This document shows, piece after piece, positions 51,694-60,155 of a DNA stretch of 64,000 nt. The position numbers and the translations under genes are program-made. The notes under the pieces are model-generated. The model was not told the DNA's origin, did no database searches, and saw only the letters and a list, made by a program, of their open reading frames with translations. This DNA comes from an uncultured Roseateles sp. Its GTDB lineage: Bacteria > Pseudomonadota > Gammaproteobacteria > Burkholderiales > Burkholderiaceae_C. The stretch lies in contig NZ_OY729424.1 in assembly GCF_963422335.1 (NCBI RefSeq), positions 6,486,682-6,550,681 on the forward strand, written 5' to 3'. The stretch's first letter is position 1, and each line of letters opens with the position of its first letter.

Positions 51694-51720
51694 ACTTTTT
51701 TGTGTCAGTCGATAAAAAGC

Positions 51721-51760
51721 ACTTGCGCAAGATAATCAATCGTTTATCATTTGCGCAAGT
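51721..51760. promoter_or_regulatory. Long dyad and candidate promoter of the small-gene island
   Basis: ACTTGCGCAA (51721-51730) and TTGCGCAAGT (51751-51760) are exact 10-bp arms around a 20-bp AT-rich centre containing GATAA and TTATC; each arm itself contains the palindrome TTGCGCAA. A -35-like TTGCGC (51723) and -10-like TATCAT (51745), 16 nt apart, fall inside. The composition is sharply more AT-rich than its surroundings. It reads as a strongly regulated promoter. Confidence 0.55.
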
Positions 51761-51821
51761 TGCAGTGCAGTACCGCAGCGATCCCCGCCCTTCCACCTCC
51801 AGCCCCGAGACCGGCCGCCCC

Positions 51822-51959
51822 ATGTCTTCGACGACCCTGAATCGCTTTGTTTGCCGCCCAGCGCTGAATCAGCCGCTGACGGCCGAGGTGTTCGAGTCGC
51901 TGATCGAAGGCACCCGAGATGGGGCAGCCCCGGCCCGACCGCGATGGCGACAACGCTGA
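51822..51959 (+). CDS. Possible 45-aa peptide
   Basis: ATG 51822 opens a 45-aa frame (MSSTTLNRFVCRPALNQPLT, then a basic tail) located between the promoter at 51721-51760 and the terminator at 51986. There is no good ribosome site. It may be a peptide or merely part of a non-coding RNA of about 270 nt running from the promoter to the terminator. Codon composition does not settle this. Confidence 0.35.
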   Translation: MSSTTLNRFVCRPALNQPLTAEVFESLIEGTRDGAAPARPRWRQR

Positions 51960-51985
51960 GCAATCACGCTCACCCTTGATCACCA

Positions 51986-52027
51986 CACGGCCCGGGATGC
52001 ATCACTGCCCCGGGCCGTGGTGCTTTT
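51986..52027 (+). terminator. Intrinsic terminator of the first small transcript
   Basis: CACGGCCCGGG (51986-51996) and CCCGGGCCGTG (52009-52019) form an 11-bp perfect stem with a 12-nt loop, followed by TTTT at 52024-52027. This is a strong Rho-independent terminator on the plus strand. Confidence 0.8.
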
Positions 52028-52086
52028 GCAGCCCGCGTTACCGCGCGAATGGATGACGCCCCGCAGGGGCAGTACAAGGAGTTTTG

Positions 52087-52290
52087 ATGGCCGTATTCAC
52101 TGCCCCCCGTCCGGTCATTGCCAAGGGCAAGACCTATGGCAAGCCACGCAATCCGCTGGTTGCCCCGAGCTTGTTTCGACGCGCAGGTTCTCACGGAACT
52201 CCCGTGCAGGGCCAGCGCCAGCAGACCAAGCAACTGCTGCGCTTCGAGCTCAAGCAACTCGCCAAACCGATAGACGACAACGGTCCTTGA
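52087..52290 (+). CDS. Small basic hypothetical protein (67 aa)
   Basis: MAVFTAPRPVIAKGKTYGKP opens a 67-aa basic protein (many Lys/Arg/Gln, QRQQTKQLLRFELKQ) with no cysteine. AAGGAG lies 9 nt before the ATG. It resembles nothing I can name. A nucleic-acid-binding role would suit the composition but is inference. Confidence 0.55.
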   Translation: MAVFTAPRPVIAKGKTYGKPRNPLVAPSLFRRAGSHGTPVQGQRQQTKQLLRFELKQLAKPIDDNGP

Positions 52291-52329
52291 AGGCAGCAAG
52301 CCCTGCCCCGGACCCACCGGAGACCTGAC

Positions 52330-52578
52330 ATGACACGCACGACATTGCCCCGCTGGCCCGACGCACTGGCCACAACTCCGAGCTGGCGCCGCACCCTGGC
52401 GCTGCTGCTGCAAGCCGCCAGCACGATGCTGGCACAGCTGGCCGCCAAGATGAACTTGCTGGAGCGCAGAACCAAGGCCCCCGTGGTCGAGTTCTACGCC
52501 GAAGCAGGCGCCCCAGAAGGCGCGCTGTTCGTCGACGGCGAGCTGATCGGTTACCTGCCTGGCGTCAACCGCCTGTGA
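52330..52578 (+). CDS. Small hypothetical protein (82 aa)
   Basis: The product has an amphipathic/hydrophobic middle (TLALLLQAASTMLAQLAA) and a C-terminal VVEFYAEAGAPEGALFVDGE segment. CGGAG lies before the ATG. It lies 39 bp downstream of the 67-aa gene on the same strand and is bounded by an intrinsic terminator 13 bp after the stop, so the two small genes form one transcript. The family is unrecognised. Confidence 0.6.
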   Translation: MTRTTLPRWPDALATTPSWRRTLALLLQAASTMLAQLAAKMNLLERRTKAPVVEFYAEAGAPEGALFVDGELIGYLPGVNRL

Positions 52579-52590
52579 TCCCGATGAAAA

Positions 52591-52628
52591 CAAGAGCCCC
52601 CTGAGCAGAAATGCGCAGGGGGCTCTTG
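52591..52628 (+). terminator. Intrinsic terminator after the small genes
   Basis: CAAGAGCCCCCTG (52591-52603) and CAGGGGGCTCTTG (52616-52628) form a perfect 13-bp stem with a 12-nt loop, followed by CCTTT. It is a strong transcription stop separating the small genes from the HDOD gene. Confidence 0.8.
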
Positions 52629-52706
52629 CCTTTGGGCCGGGCCGCTAAAGTCGGGCATGGCGCCACCCGATAGACGTAGCACGATGCCCCCATTCGACCC
52701 GCGCCC

Positions 52707-53549
52707 ATGACTGCCGCCCTCCCGTTCACGCCGCTGACGCGCGCCCTGCCCGATCTGGGCTGGTGGACGGCCTATTTCCGCGACGCCGAGATTCCCGTGC
52801 TGGCCGAAACCGCCACCGAGCTGGAACTGCTGCGCGCAAACGAGGATGCGGTCGATGCCAATATGCTGGGCGAGATGATTGCCCGCGACCCGCTGATGAC
52901 GCTGAAGGTGCTGGCCCATGTGGCCAGCAACCGGCCGAGCAGCCGCGTCACCGATGCGGAAACCGTCACCGCCGCCCTGGTGCTGACCGGCATCACGCCC
53001 TTCTTTCGCGACTTTGGGCCGCAGCCCACGGTGGAAGATCGCTTTGCCGACCATCCCGAGGCGCTGGACGGTCTGTATCAGGTACTCAGGCGGGCCGAGC
53101 GGGCGGCCAATTTCGCGCTCGGTTTCGCGTTATTGCGCATGGACCACGACGCGCCGGTGATCTACAGCGCCGCCCTGCTGCATGACTTTGCCGAGATGCT
53201 GCTGTGGTGCCATGCGCCGGCGCTGGCACTGGACATCCAGGCACGCCAGCAGGCCGACTCCACGTTGCGCAGCGCCGTCGCCCAGCGCGATGTGCTGAAC
53301 ATCAAGCTGACCGACCTTGAGCATTCGCTGATGCAGGCCTGGCATCTGCCGGAGTTGCTGGTGCGCATCACCGACGACCGGCCGACCACCAACTCCCAGG
53401 TGCTGACCGTCAAGCTGGCCATTCAGCTGGCGCGCCACACCGCCAACGGCTGGGACAACGCAGCCGTACCCGACGACGTGAAGGAAATCAGCCAGTTGCT
53501 GAACATGGCCGAGGGGCCGACCCTGGCGACCCTGCTGGAGATGGAATGA
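52707..53549 (+). CDS. HDOD-domain protein
   Basis: The 280-aa protein has an HDOD domain from about residue 25: NEDAVDANMLGEMIARDPLMTLKVLAHVAS and AALLHDFAEMLLWCHAPALAL (in parts). The metal-binding HD residues of true phosphohydrolases are only partly kept (LLHDFAEML is present). HDOD proteins usually act as signalling scaffolds linked to cyclic di-GMP or chemotaxis. Its stop overlaps the next start (ATGA), so the two genes are coupled. Confidence 0.85.
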   Translation: MTAALPFTPLTRALPDLGWWTAYFRDAEIPVLAETATELELLRANEDAVDANMLGEMIARDPLMTLKVLAHVASNRPSSRVTDAETVTAALVLTGITPFFRDFGPQPTVEDRFADHPEALDGLYQVLRRAERAANFALGFALLRMDHDAPVIYSAALLHDFAEMLLWCHAPALALDIQARQQADSTLRSAVAQRDVLNIKLTDLEHSLMQAWHLPELLVRITDDRPTTNSQVLTVKLAIQLARHTANGWDNAAVPDDVKEISQLLNMAEGPTLATLLEME

Positions 53550-54172
53550 GCCATGGCCCCGACGTCGGCTTCTGGCAGGCCCGGTTTGAATCGGGCCAGA
53601 CGCCTTGGGATCGTGGTCAGGCCCATCCGCAGCTGAGACAGTGGCTGGCGCAGGGCCTGATACCCCCCGATGACCGGGTGGCCGTGCCCGGTTGCGGCAG
53701 CGGCCATGAAGTCGTGCTGCTGGCCGAAGCTGGTGTGGGCCGGCTGACCGCGCTGGACTACGCGCCGGCGGCCGTGGCACGGGTGCGCGAGCGGCTGGCA
53801 ACAGCCGGCCTGTTGGCGGATGTTCAGTTGGCCGACGTGCTGAACTGGGCACCGGCGCAGCCGCTGGATCTGGTCTACGAGCAAACCTGCCTGTGTGCGC
53901 TGCACCCCGACCATTGGCGCCGCTACGCGGACCAGCTCCATGCCTGGCTGCGTCCCGGCGGCCGCTTGCTGGCCCTGTTCATGCAGGCGCCACGCGAATC
54001 GGCAGCTCAGGGCCGTATCGAAGGGCCGCCCTATCACTGCGACATCAATGCGATGCGCGCGTTGTTCCCCTCCACACGGTGGGACTGGCCGGCCCCGCCC
54101 TATGCCGCCACGCCCCATGAACGCGGTTGGCATGAGCTGGCCGTGGTGCTGATACGCAAAGACTTGGCGTGA
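53546..54172 (+). CDS. TPMT-family SAM-dependent methyltransferase
   Basis: The 208-aa protein has the thiopurine methyltransferase pattern: FWQARFESGQTPWDRGQAHP, then motif I VAVPGCGSGHEVVLLAE, LTALDYAPAAV, and DLVYEQTCLCALHP. The C-terminus has the family tail WHELAVVLIRKDL. Bacterial TPMT-like enzymes methylate thiopurines, selenium or tellurium compounds or halides/thiols; the substrate is uncertain. Translation is coupled to the HDOD gene, which is an unusual partner. Confidence 0.85.
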   Translation: MSHGPDVGFWQARFESGQTPWDRGQAHPQLRQWLAQGLIPPDDRVAVPGCGSGHEVVLLAEAGVGRLTALDYAPAAVARVRERLATAGLLADVQLADVLNWAPAQPLDLVYEQTCLCALHPDHWRRYADQLHAWLRPGGRLLALFMQAPRESAAQGRIEGPPYHCDINAMRALFPSTRWDWPAPPYAATPHERGWHELAVVLIRKDLA

Positions 54173-54226
54173 CGGCTGCCCAAGGCAGGCCTACACTGCG
54201 AGGCTTGAGCCAACCAGGGGCAGCAG

Positions 54227-54904
54227 ATGACTTTCAGCCACGTGTTCAAGACCGCAGCGGCCGCCTCGCTGCTGATTGCAGCCACGGTTGCTCAAGCGGG
54301 TCCCGCCCCGGTGCAAAGCCGCTTTGACGCCGACACCGAGAACTGGCGCGTCGTCAATCTGCTGAATCTCGCCTCCCCCAGCCAGGCCACCAGCTTCGAG
54401 GCCGGCACGCAGCGCATCAGCACCAATGATGTGTTCAGCTGGACGGTGTTTGCCGCACCGGCCAAGTTCCTGGGCAACCAGTCCGCCTTTCTCGGTGGCA
54501 GCTTGAGCTTCGAGCTCAGCGACAGCCTCAAGGACGCCACCGCCGACATCTTCCCGACCCTGGTGCTGCAGTCGGGCGCCAATCTGCTGGCCTGGTTCGG
54601 CGGCGCTCCCGGCACCACCCTGACCTCGTATTCCGCCGTGCTGACGGCCTCCCCGGCCTGGCAGAAGATCATCGGTTACGAGATCACCGGTCTGCCGATA
54701 CTGGCTGCCGCCAGCCATGCCGACCTGAGCAATGTGCTGGGCGCGCTGCAGGGCATCTACATCAATGCCGACTGGAAGACCGCCGGCAACGACCATGCCG
54801 AGCTCGATAACGTCAACCTTGTCGGCGTGGTGCCCGAGCCCTCGACCTGGCTGATGCTGCTGGCTGGCTTGGCCGCCGTGGCCATCGCAAGGCGCAAGCG
54901 CTGA
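54227..54904 (+). CDS. PEP-CTERM exoprotein, small
   Basis: The 225-aa protein has a signal peptide (AAAASLLIAATVAQA), a laminin-B/jelly-roll-like middle (QSRFDADTENWRVV, GGSLSFELSDSL, DNVNLVG) and a canonical PEP-CTERM tail: VVPEPSTWLMLLAGLAAVAIARRKR (in parts VPEPSTWLMLL and ARRKR). It is sorted by an exosortase located elsewhere. It ends 4 bp from the convergent Lrp gene. Confidence 0.88.
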   Translation: MTFSHVFKTAAAASLLIAATVAQAGPAPVQSRFDADTENWRVVNLLNLASPSQATSFEAGTQRISTNDVFSWTVFAAPAKFLGNQSAFLGGSLSFELSDSLKDATADIFPTLVLQSGANLLAWFGGAPGTTLTSYSAVLTASPAWQKIIGYEITGLPILAAASHADLSNVLGALQGIYINADWKTAGNDHAELDNVNLVGVVPEPSTWLMLLAGLAAVAIARRKR

Positions 54905-54908
54905 AGGC

Positions 54909-55391
54909 TCACACCGGCACGGCCGTCGTGTTCTTGACGCGGTCCAGCACAAAGCTGGTCTTGCAGTCCTGCACGCTGGGGTGACGCAGCAGGGTGTCGG
55001 TGATGAAGCGCGAGTAATGCGCCATGTCCTCGACCACCACGCGCAGGATGTAGTCCATCTCGCCGGTCAGCGCCGCGCACTCCACCACCTCGGGCCAGGT
55101 CTGCACCGCCGCACGGAACAGGTCCATCGGGTTGCGCTTGTGGCTTTCTGTGTTCTTCTCGAGCCGAACATTGATGTAGGCGGTCAGACCCAGGCCCACG
55201 CGTTCGGGCGGCACCAGGGCCACATAGGCCGAGATGGCCCCGGACTCCTCAAGCCGCCGCACCCGGCGCAACACGGCCGAGGCCGAGAGGTTGACCTGTG
55301 CCGCCAGGGCGTCAAAAGTCACTCTGCCATCGACTTGCAAAGCCCTGAGGATGCGTCTATCAATCGTATCGAGCTGGATAGCTTTGTCCAT
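54909..55391 (-). CDS. Lrp/AsnC-family regulator, likely of hppD
   Basis: The 160-aa protein has an N-terminal HTH (DTIDRRILRALQVDGRVTFDALAAQVNLSASAVLRRVRRLEESG, in parts) and a C-terminal RAM ligand domain with ECAALTGEMDYILRVVVEDMAHY. Start M21 (55391) gives the usual Lrp N-terminus. It is divergent from 4-hydroxyphenylpyruvate dioxygenase, a common arrangement for a tyrosine-responsive regulator. Confidence 0.88.
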   Translation of the reverse strand: MDKAIQLDTIDRRILRALQVDGRVTFDALAAQVNLSASAVLRRVRRLEESGAISAYVALVPPERVGLGLTAYINVRLEKNTESHKRNPMDLFRAAVQTWPEVVECAALTGEMDYILRVVVEDMAHYSRFITDTLLRHPSVQDCKTSFVLDRVKNTTAVPV

Positions 55392-55403
55392 GCCGCAATT
55401 CTT

Positions 55404-55457
55404 GCAGGATTCCTGCGTGGCGACGCACATTCGCACATGATTTGGCTTCAATCCTGC
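55404..55457. promoter_or_regulatory. CCTGC repeats between Lrp and hppD
   Basis: GCAGGA-T-TCCTGC (55404-55416) is a perfect 13-bp palindrome. AATCCTGC (55450-55457) repeats the right half, and GCAGGATT (55404-55411) pairs with it as a long inverted repeat. These are plausible Lrp-type operators in the 136-bp divergent gap. Confidence 0.4.
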
Positions 55458-55527
55458 GCCGCTGAGCGCCTACAGTCTTGAGCCATCTCAAGCGCTTTTG
55501 CATCTCTTTCCTTACCGGAGCACCAAC

Positions 55528-56658
55528 ATGGCATTCACCCCCTGGGACAACCCGATGGGCACCGACGGTTTCGAGTTCATCGAGTACGCGGCCCCCAATC
55601 CCGCCGCCCTCGGGCATTTGTTCGAGACCATGGGTTTCACCGCCGTGGCCAAGCACCGCCACAAGAACGTCACGCTCTACCGTCAGGGCGAGATCAACTT
55701 CATCATCAACGCCGAGCCCGACTCGTTCGCGCAGCGCTTTGCCCGCACGCATGGCCCGTCCATCTGCGCGATTGCCTTCCGCGTCAAGGATGCCGCCTTT
55801 GCCTACAAGCGTGCACTGGAACTGGGCGCCTGGGGCTTCGACAACAAGACCGGCCCGATGGAGTTGAACATCCCGGCGATCAAGGGCATTGGCGACTCGT
55901 TGATCTACTTTGTCGATCGCTGGCAAGGTAAGAACGGCGCCGCAGCCGGTGAGATCGGCAATATCAGCATCTATGACGTCGACTTCGTGCCCATGCTGGA
56001 CGCCAGCGGCCAGCCGGTGAAGGCCAACCCGGCCGGTCACGGCCTGGGCTACATCGACCACCTGACGCACAACGTCTACCGCGGACGCATGAAGGAATGG
56101 GCGGAGTTCTACGAGGGCCTGTTCAACTTCAAGGAAGTGCGCTATTTCGACATCGAGGGCAAGCTGACCGGGCTAAAGAGCAAGGCCATGACCAGCCCCT
56201 GCGGCAAGATCCGCATCCCGATCAACGAGAGCAGCGATGACAAGAGCCAGATCGCCGAGTACCTGCACCTGTATCACGGCGAAGGCATCCAGCACGTGGC
56301 GCTGGGCACCAACAACATCTATGGCTCGGTGGAAGGCATGAAGTCCACCGGCGTGATCTTCCAGGACACGATAGAAACCTACTTCGATCTGGTCGACAAG
56401 CGCCTGCCCAACCATGGCGAGAACATTGCCGAACTTCGGCGCCTGCGCATACTGATCGACGGCGCCACCCACCAGGGCGCGCCGCACGAGCTGCTGCTGC
56501 AGATCTTCACCAAGGAAGTGATAGGCCCAATCTTCTTCGAGCTGATCCAACGCAAGGGCAATGAAGGCTTCGGCGAGGGTAACTTCAAGGCCCTGTTCGA
56601 GAGCATAGAGCTGGACCAGATACGCCGCGGTGTGCTGAGCGACACACCTTCCGCCTGA
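55528..56658 (+). CDS. hpd: 4-hydroxyphenylpyruvate dioxygenase
   Basis: The 376-aa protein has two VOC halves. Fe(II) ligands by position and motif are His178 in YIDHLTHNV, His256 in GIQHVALGTNN and Glu338 in FFELIQRKG. The C-terminal GFGEGNFKALFESIE closes the active site. It converts 4-hydroxyphenylpyruvate to homogentisate in tyrosine breakdown. The start at ATG 55528 has CCGGAG before it; an in-frame start ten codons earlier at 55498 is unlikely. It is divergent from an Lrp regulator. Confidence 0.96.
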   Translation: MAFTPWDNPMGTDGFEFIEYAAPNPAALGHLFETMGFTAVAKHRHKNVTLYRQGEINFIINAEPDSFAQRFARTHGPSICAIAFRVKDAAFAYKRALELGAWGFDNKTGPMELNIPAIKGIGDSLIYFVDRWQGKNGAAAGEIGNISIYDVDFVPMLDASGQPVKANPAGHGLGYIDHLTHNVYRGRMKEWAEFYEGLFNFKEVRYFDIEGKLTGLKSKAMTSPCGKIRIPINESSDDKSQIAEYLHLYHGEGIQHVALGTNNIYGSVEGMKSTGVIFQDTIETYFDLVDKRLPNHGENIAELRRLRILIDGATHQGAPHELLLQIFTKEVIGPIFFELIQRKGNEGFGEGNFKALFESIELDQIRRGVLSDTPSA

Positions 56659-56661
56659 GCG

Positions 56662-57573
56662 TCACAACAAGCTCACTGGCGGGCGCAGGCACTGCATCAG
56701 GTCGTCAAACACCTGCGCTTCGTACAGCAGACCGATATGGCCGGTGGCCGGCAGATGAATAGGCTGCGCGCCGGCCAAAGCCGCCGAACTGGCGGGGCAG
56801 ACGATGTTGTCGGTGTGGCTGTAGTAGCAGCGCATCAGCGCCCGCATCGCGGCAGACTCCTGCGCCGCGAGTTCCTGGAGCCAGTGGCTGCCCAGGCGCA
56901 TCTGCCCGGCATTGCGGGCCGCCGAGAAGCGAGCCATGAAGGTGCCCGCATGCGGTGTGCCCAGAGTCAACACCTGGTGCACCCGGGTGTCGTGCCCATG
57001 CGCCCGCCACCAGGCGCGTATCGCCAGGCCACCCATGCTGTGACCCACCAGCACCGGCGCGCAGCCGGTGCGGCGCTCCAGCTCCTGAACAGCCGCCTCG
57101 AGTGCGGCTGCGTAGCGGTCTATCGATCCGAACGCCGGCTCCAGCGTCAGCGCAATGACGGGCACATCGGCGCCGCGCAGCCGCACCAGCCAGTCATTCC
57201 ACAACCCGCGATTGCAGAAGAAGCCATGCACCAGCAGCACGCCGCGCCGGCCTGCGGCGTCGGCGGGCCAATGATCTGGCTCCCGCCGTGAGGCAAAGGG
57301 CTGCTGCCAGCCGAACACCTGCGAGCAGGCGCGGGACTCGATCCACCAGGCGCGCAGATGCTGGCGCAGGCCAGCCGCAGGGGCTGGGTCGTGGCGGTTG
57401 ATGGCCGGCAGCATCAAGAACTCCAGCGCCAGTATCAACACATGACCCCACAGCACGGCGGCCGCCACCATCGCGGCGCCGATGGGGTGGCCCTGCTGCC
57501 AGAGCCAGCCGCCCAGACCCAGGGCAAGGCCCCAGCGCAGCAACACGATCAACTTCTGTAAATGCGCATTCAT
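56662..57573 (-). CDS. Membrane-anchored alpha/beta-hydrolase (lipase-like)
   Basis: The 303-aa protein has two N-terminal hydrophobic helices (about 8-25 and 30-50), then an alpha/beta hydrolase: oxyanion motif LLVHGFFCNRGLW, nucleophile elbow VGHSMGGLAIRAW with Ser, and catalytic His in LPATGHIGLL. The Asp is probably in SHTDNIVCP. The family is close to triacylglycerol lipase/PGAP1-like esterases facing the periplasm. A longer in-frame start is possible but ATG 57573 places the helices first. It is tail to tail with hppD. Confidence 0.85.
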   Translation of the reverse strand: MNAHLQKLIVLLRWGLALGLGGWLWQQGHPIGAAMVAAAVLWGHVLILALEFLMLPAINRHDPAPAAGLRQHLRAWWIESRACSQVFGWQQPFASRREPDHWPADAAGRRGVLLVHGFFCNRGLWNDWLVRLRGADVPVIALTLEPAFGSIDRYAAALEAAVQELERRTGCAPVLVGHSMGGLAIRAWWRAHGHDTRVHQVLTLGTPHAGTFMARFSAARNAGQMRLGSHWLQELAAQESAAMRALMRCYYSHTDNIVCPASSAALAGAQPIHLPATGHIGLLYEAQVFDDLMQCLRPPVSLL

Positions 57574-57676
57574 CAGAGCCCGCGGCCGGAGTTGCCAAGG
57601 CCTTGATGGTACGGTGCCGCCCTGCGCCGCGCCGGGCACCGCGGCAGAATGCAAACGTGTCGCAGCCCAAGCCCGA

Positions 57677-58387
57677 ATGAATTCTTCCCTCACCCCAGCC
57701 CAACAAACAGCCCAAAGCATTCTGCAGCACCTGCAGACGGTGGAGCAGGAGCGCCAGCGGCGCCTTGGCGACGCCCAGCTCAATCGCACCGTGGCGGCGG
57801 TCAAGGCCTATCAACGCCAGCGCTTTGCCGTCACCTATGCCGATCTGCTGGCCAGCACCCGCTATCAGGGCGCGGCGCGCTTCTTTCTCGATGAGCTGTA
57901 CGGCCCGCAGGACTTCAGCCAGCGCGACGCGCAGTTTGCGCGGGTTGTGCCGGCGTTGGCGCGGATCTTCCCTAAAGATGTGTTGCACACGGTGCTGACC
58001 TTGGCCGAGCTGCACGCACTGTCCGAACAGCTCGATACGCAGATGGCCGAGCATCTGGCAGCGCTCGCTGCCGGCGAAACGTTGAAAGCCGAGCACTATG
58101 CCGCAGCCTGGCGCGCCACCGGCCAGCCACTGGCGCGCGAGCGCCAGATCGCCCTGACCGCCGAGTTGGGTATGGCGCTCGATGAGTACACCGCGAAGCC
58201 GTTGCTGCGCCATGCGCTGCGCATGATGCGCGGGCCGGCCGCGGCGGCGGGGCTGTCCAGCCTGCAGCATTTTCTCGAGGCCGGATTCGACACTTTCAAG
58301 GCGATGCGAGGCTCGCAGGAGTTCATGCGCATCATCGGTGAACGGGAACGCAGCCTGGCCAGCGCCCTGTTTGCCGGCTGTCCCTGA
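57677..58387 (+). CDS. FFLEE-motif hypothetical protein
   Basis: The 236-aa, mostly helical protein has the motif FFLDELYGPQDFSQRDAQF near residue 70, characteristic of the bacterial FFLEE family of unknown function, and a coiled-coil-prone N-terminus (QHLQTVEQERQRRLGD). No signal peptide, membrane helix or enzymatic residues stand out. It precedes fadD by 85 bp on the same strand. Confidence 0.7.
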   Translation: MNSSLTPAQQTAQSILQHLQTVEQERQRRLGDAQLNRTVAAVKAYQRQRFAVTYADLLASTRYQGAARFFLDELYGPQDFSQRDAQFARVVPALARIFPKDVLHTVLTLAELHALSEQLDTQMAEHLAALAAGETLKAEHYAAAWRATGQPLARERQIALTAELGMALDEYTAKPLLRHALRMMRGPAAAAGLSSLQHFLEAGFDTFKAMRGSQEFMRIIGERERSLASALFAGCP

Positions 58388-58472
58388 GGCGACAGGGTCC
58401 TAGTGCAATTACCGTAGCCGCGGCCGGGTGCTACAAGGGACTATCAACGACCGTCAGTGTCCTGGAGTGCAT

Positions 58473-60155
58473 GTGCAAAAACCCTGGTTGAACAGTTACC
58501 CCGCGGGCGTGCCCGCCGAGCTCACCGGGCCGGGCTACAACTCCCTGGTCGAGCTGCTGGAGGAGGCCTTCCGCAAGTACGCAGCCCGGGACGCTGCCGC
58601 CTGCATGGACAAGCGCCTGAGCTTCGGCCAGATCGACGAAATGTCGCAGGCGCTCGGCGCCTGGCTACAGTCCAAGGGTCTGCCCAAGGGCGCGCGCGTC
58701 GCGCTGATGATGCCCAATGTGCTGCAGTACATGGTGGCCATTGCCGCCGTGCTGCGCGCCGGCTATGTGGTGGTTAACGTCAACCCGCTCTACACCGCGC
58801 GGGAACTGCAGCATCAGCTTAAAGATTCGGGCGCCGAGGCCATCATCGTGCTCGAGAACTTTGCCAGTACCTTGGAGGAAGTCATCCAGCAGACGTCGGT
58901 GCGCCATGTGGTGGTGGCCTCGTTGGGTGATCTGCTGGGTTTCTGGAAGGGCACACTGGTGAATTTCGTCGTGCGCCATCTGCGCAAGATGGTGCCCGAG
59001 TACCGGCTGCCCATCGGCGACGGCTATCACGTCACCCGCTTCAATATGGCGTTGGCGGAGGGCACGACGATGACACTACGTCGGGTGCAGATCGGTCCCG
59101 ATGACGTCGCCTTTTTGCAGTACACCGGCGGCACAACCGGCGTTTCCAAGGGCGCGACCCTGCTGCACCGCAATGTCATCGCCAACATCCTGCAGGCCGA
59201 GGCCTGGTTCAAGCCGATGCTGGACAAGCTGGGTGGCCGTGCACTGACCACCGTTTGCGCCCTGCCGCTGTATCACATCTTCGCGCTGACGGCCTGCTAT
59301 ATGCTCGGCGCGCGTCTGGGCATGATGTGCCTGCTGATCACCAACCCACGCGATATTCCGGGCTTCGTTGCCACGCTGCGCAACTACAAGGTTAATCTGT
59401 TCCCAGCGGTAAACACTCTTTTCAATGCGCTGGCCAATGATGCGGAGTTCGCTCGCCTGGACTTCAGCGGCCTGGTGATTTCCAACGGCGGGGGCATGGC
59501 CGTGCAGCAATCGACCGCCGAGAAGTGGCTGAAAATCACAGGCTGCCCGGTGGTGGAAGGTTACGGCCTATCGGAAACGGCACCCGTGGCCACGATCAAC
59601 CGCTTGGATATCCATGACTTCAACGGCAGCATCGGTCTGCCGGTGCCTGGCACCGACATAGCCATCCGTGACGATGACGGCCACGATGTGGCGTTGGGCG
59701 AGCGGGGCGAGATCTGCATCCGCGGCCCTCAGGTCATGGCCGGCTACTGGAACCGCCCCGATGAGACCGCTCTGGTGATGACGGCAGATGGCTTCTTCAA
59801 GTCCGGCGACATCGGCGTGATGGATGAGCAGGGCTATGTGCGCATCGTCGACCGCAAGAAAGACATGATTCTGGTGTCGGGCTTCAATGTCTATCCGAAC
59901 GAGATCGAGCAGGTCGTCAGCCTGCACCCTGGCGTGCTGGAGTGCGCCGCCATCGGCGTGGCAGACGAGCGTTCCGGCGAGGCGGTCAAGCTCTTCGTGG
60001 TCAAGCAGGACCCGGCCCTCAGCGAGGAAGACGTCGCCGAGTACTGCAAGCAAAGCTTCACCGCGTACAAGCGCCCCAAGTACATCGAGTTCCGTGACGA
60101 GCTGCCCAAGAGCAATGTCGGCAAGATACTGCGGCGCGAGCTGCGCTCCTCGTGA
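58473..60155 (+). CDS. fadD: Long-chain fatty-acid-CoA ligase
   Basis: The 560-aa protein opens VQKPWLNSYPAGVPAEL, as FadD proteins do, from a GTG at 58473 with GGAG 7 nt upstream. Adenylate-forming motifs are present: LQYTGGTTGVSKGATLLHRN (P-loop), VEGYGLSETAPVATIN, GWFKSGDIGV-like DGFFKSGDIGVMDEQGYV, and DRKKDMILVSGFNVYPNEIE. It makes acyl-CoA from fatty acid, ATP and CoA at the inner membrane. It overlaps the MBL gene by 4 bp (GTGA). Confidence 0.94.
   Translation: MQKPWLNSYPAGVPAELTGPGYNSLVELLEEAFRKYAARDAAACMDKRLSFGQIDEMSQALGAWLQSKGLPKGARVALMMPNVLQYMVAIAAVLRAGYVVVNVNPLYTARELQHQLKDSGAEAIIVLENFASTLEEVIQQTSVRHVVVASLGDLLGFWKGTLVNFVVRHLRKMVPEYRLPIGDGYHVTRFNMALAEGTTMTLRRVQIGPDDVAFLQYTGGTTGVSKGATLLHRNVIANILQAEAWFKPMLDKLGGRALTTVCALPLYHIFALTACYMLGARLGMMCLLITNPRDIPGFVATLRNYKVNLFPAVNTLFNALANDAEFARLDFSGLVISNGGGMAVQQSTAEKWLKITGCPVVEGYGLSETAPVATINRLDIHDFNGSIGLPVPGTDIAIRDDDGHDVALGERGEICIRGPQVMAGYWNRPDETALVMTADGFFKSGDIGVMDEQGYVRIVDRKKDMILVSGFNVYPNEIEQVVSLHPGVLECAAIGVADERSGEAVKLFVVKQDPALSEEDVAEYCKQSFTAYKRPKYIEFRDELPKSNVGKILRRELRSS

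Noticed and set aside
51645..51821. N-terminal extension of the 45-aa frame into the 3' end of the HTH-like gene
   Set aside because: It would overlap the upstream gene out of frame and span the strong promoter dyad; no ribosome site supports it.
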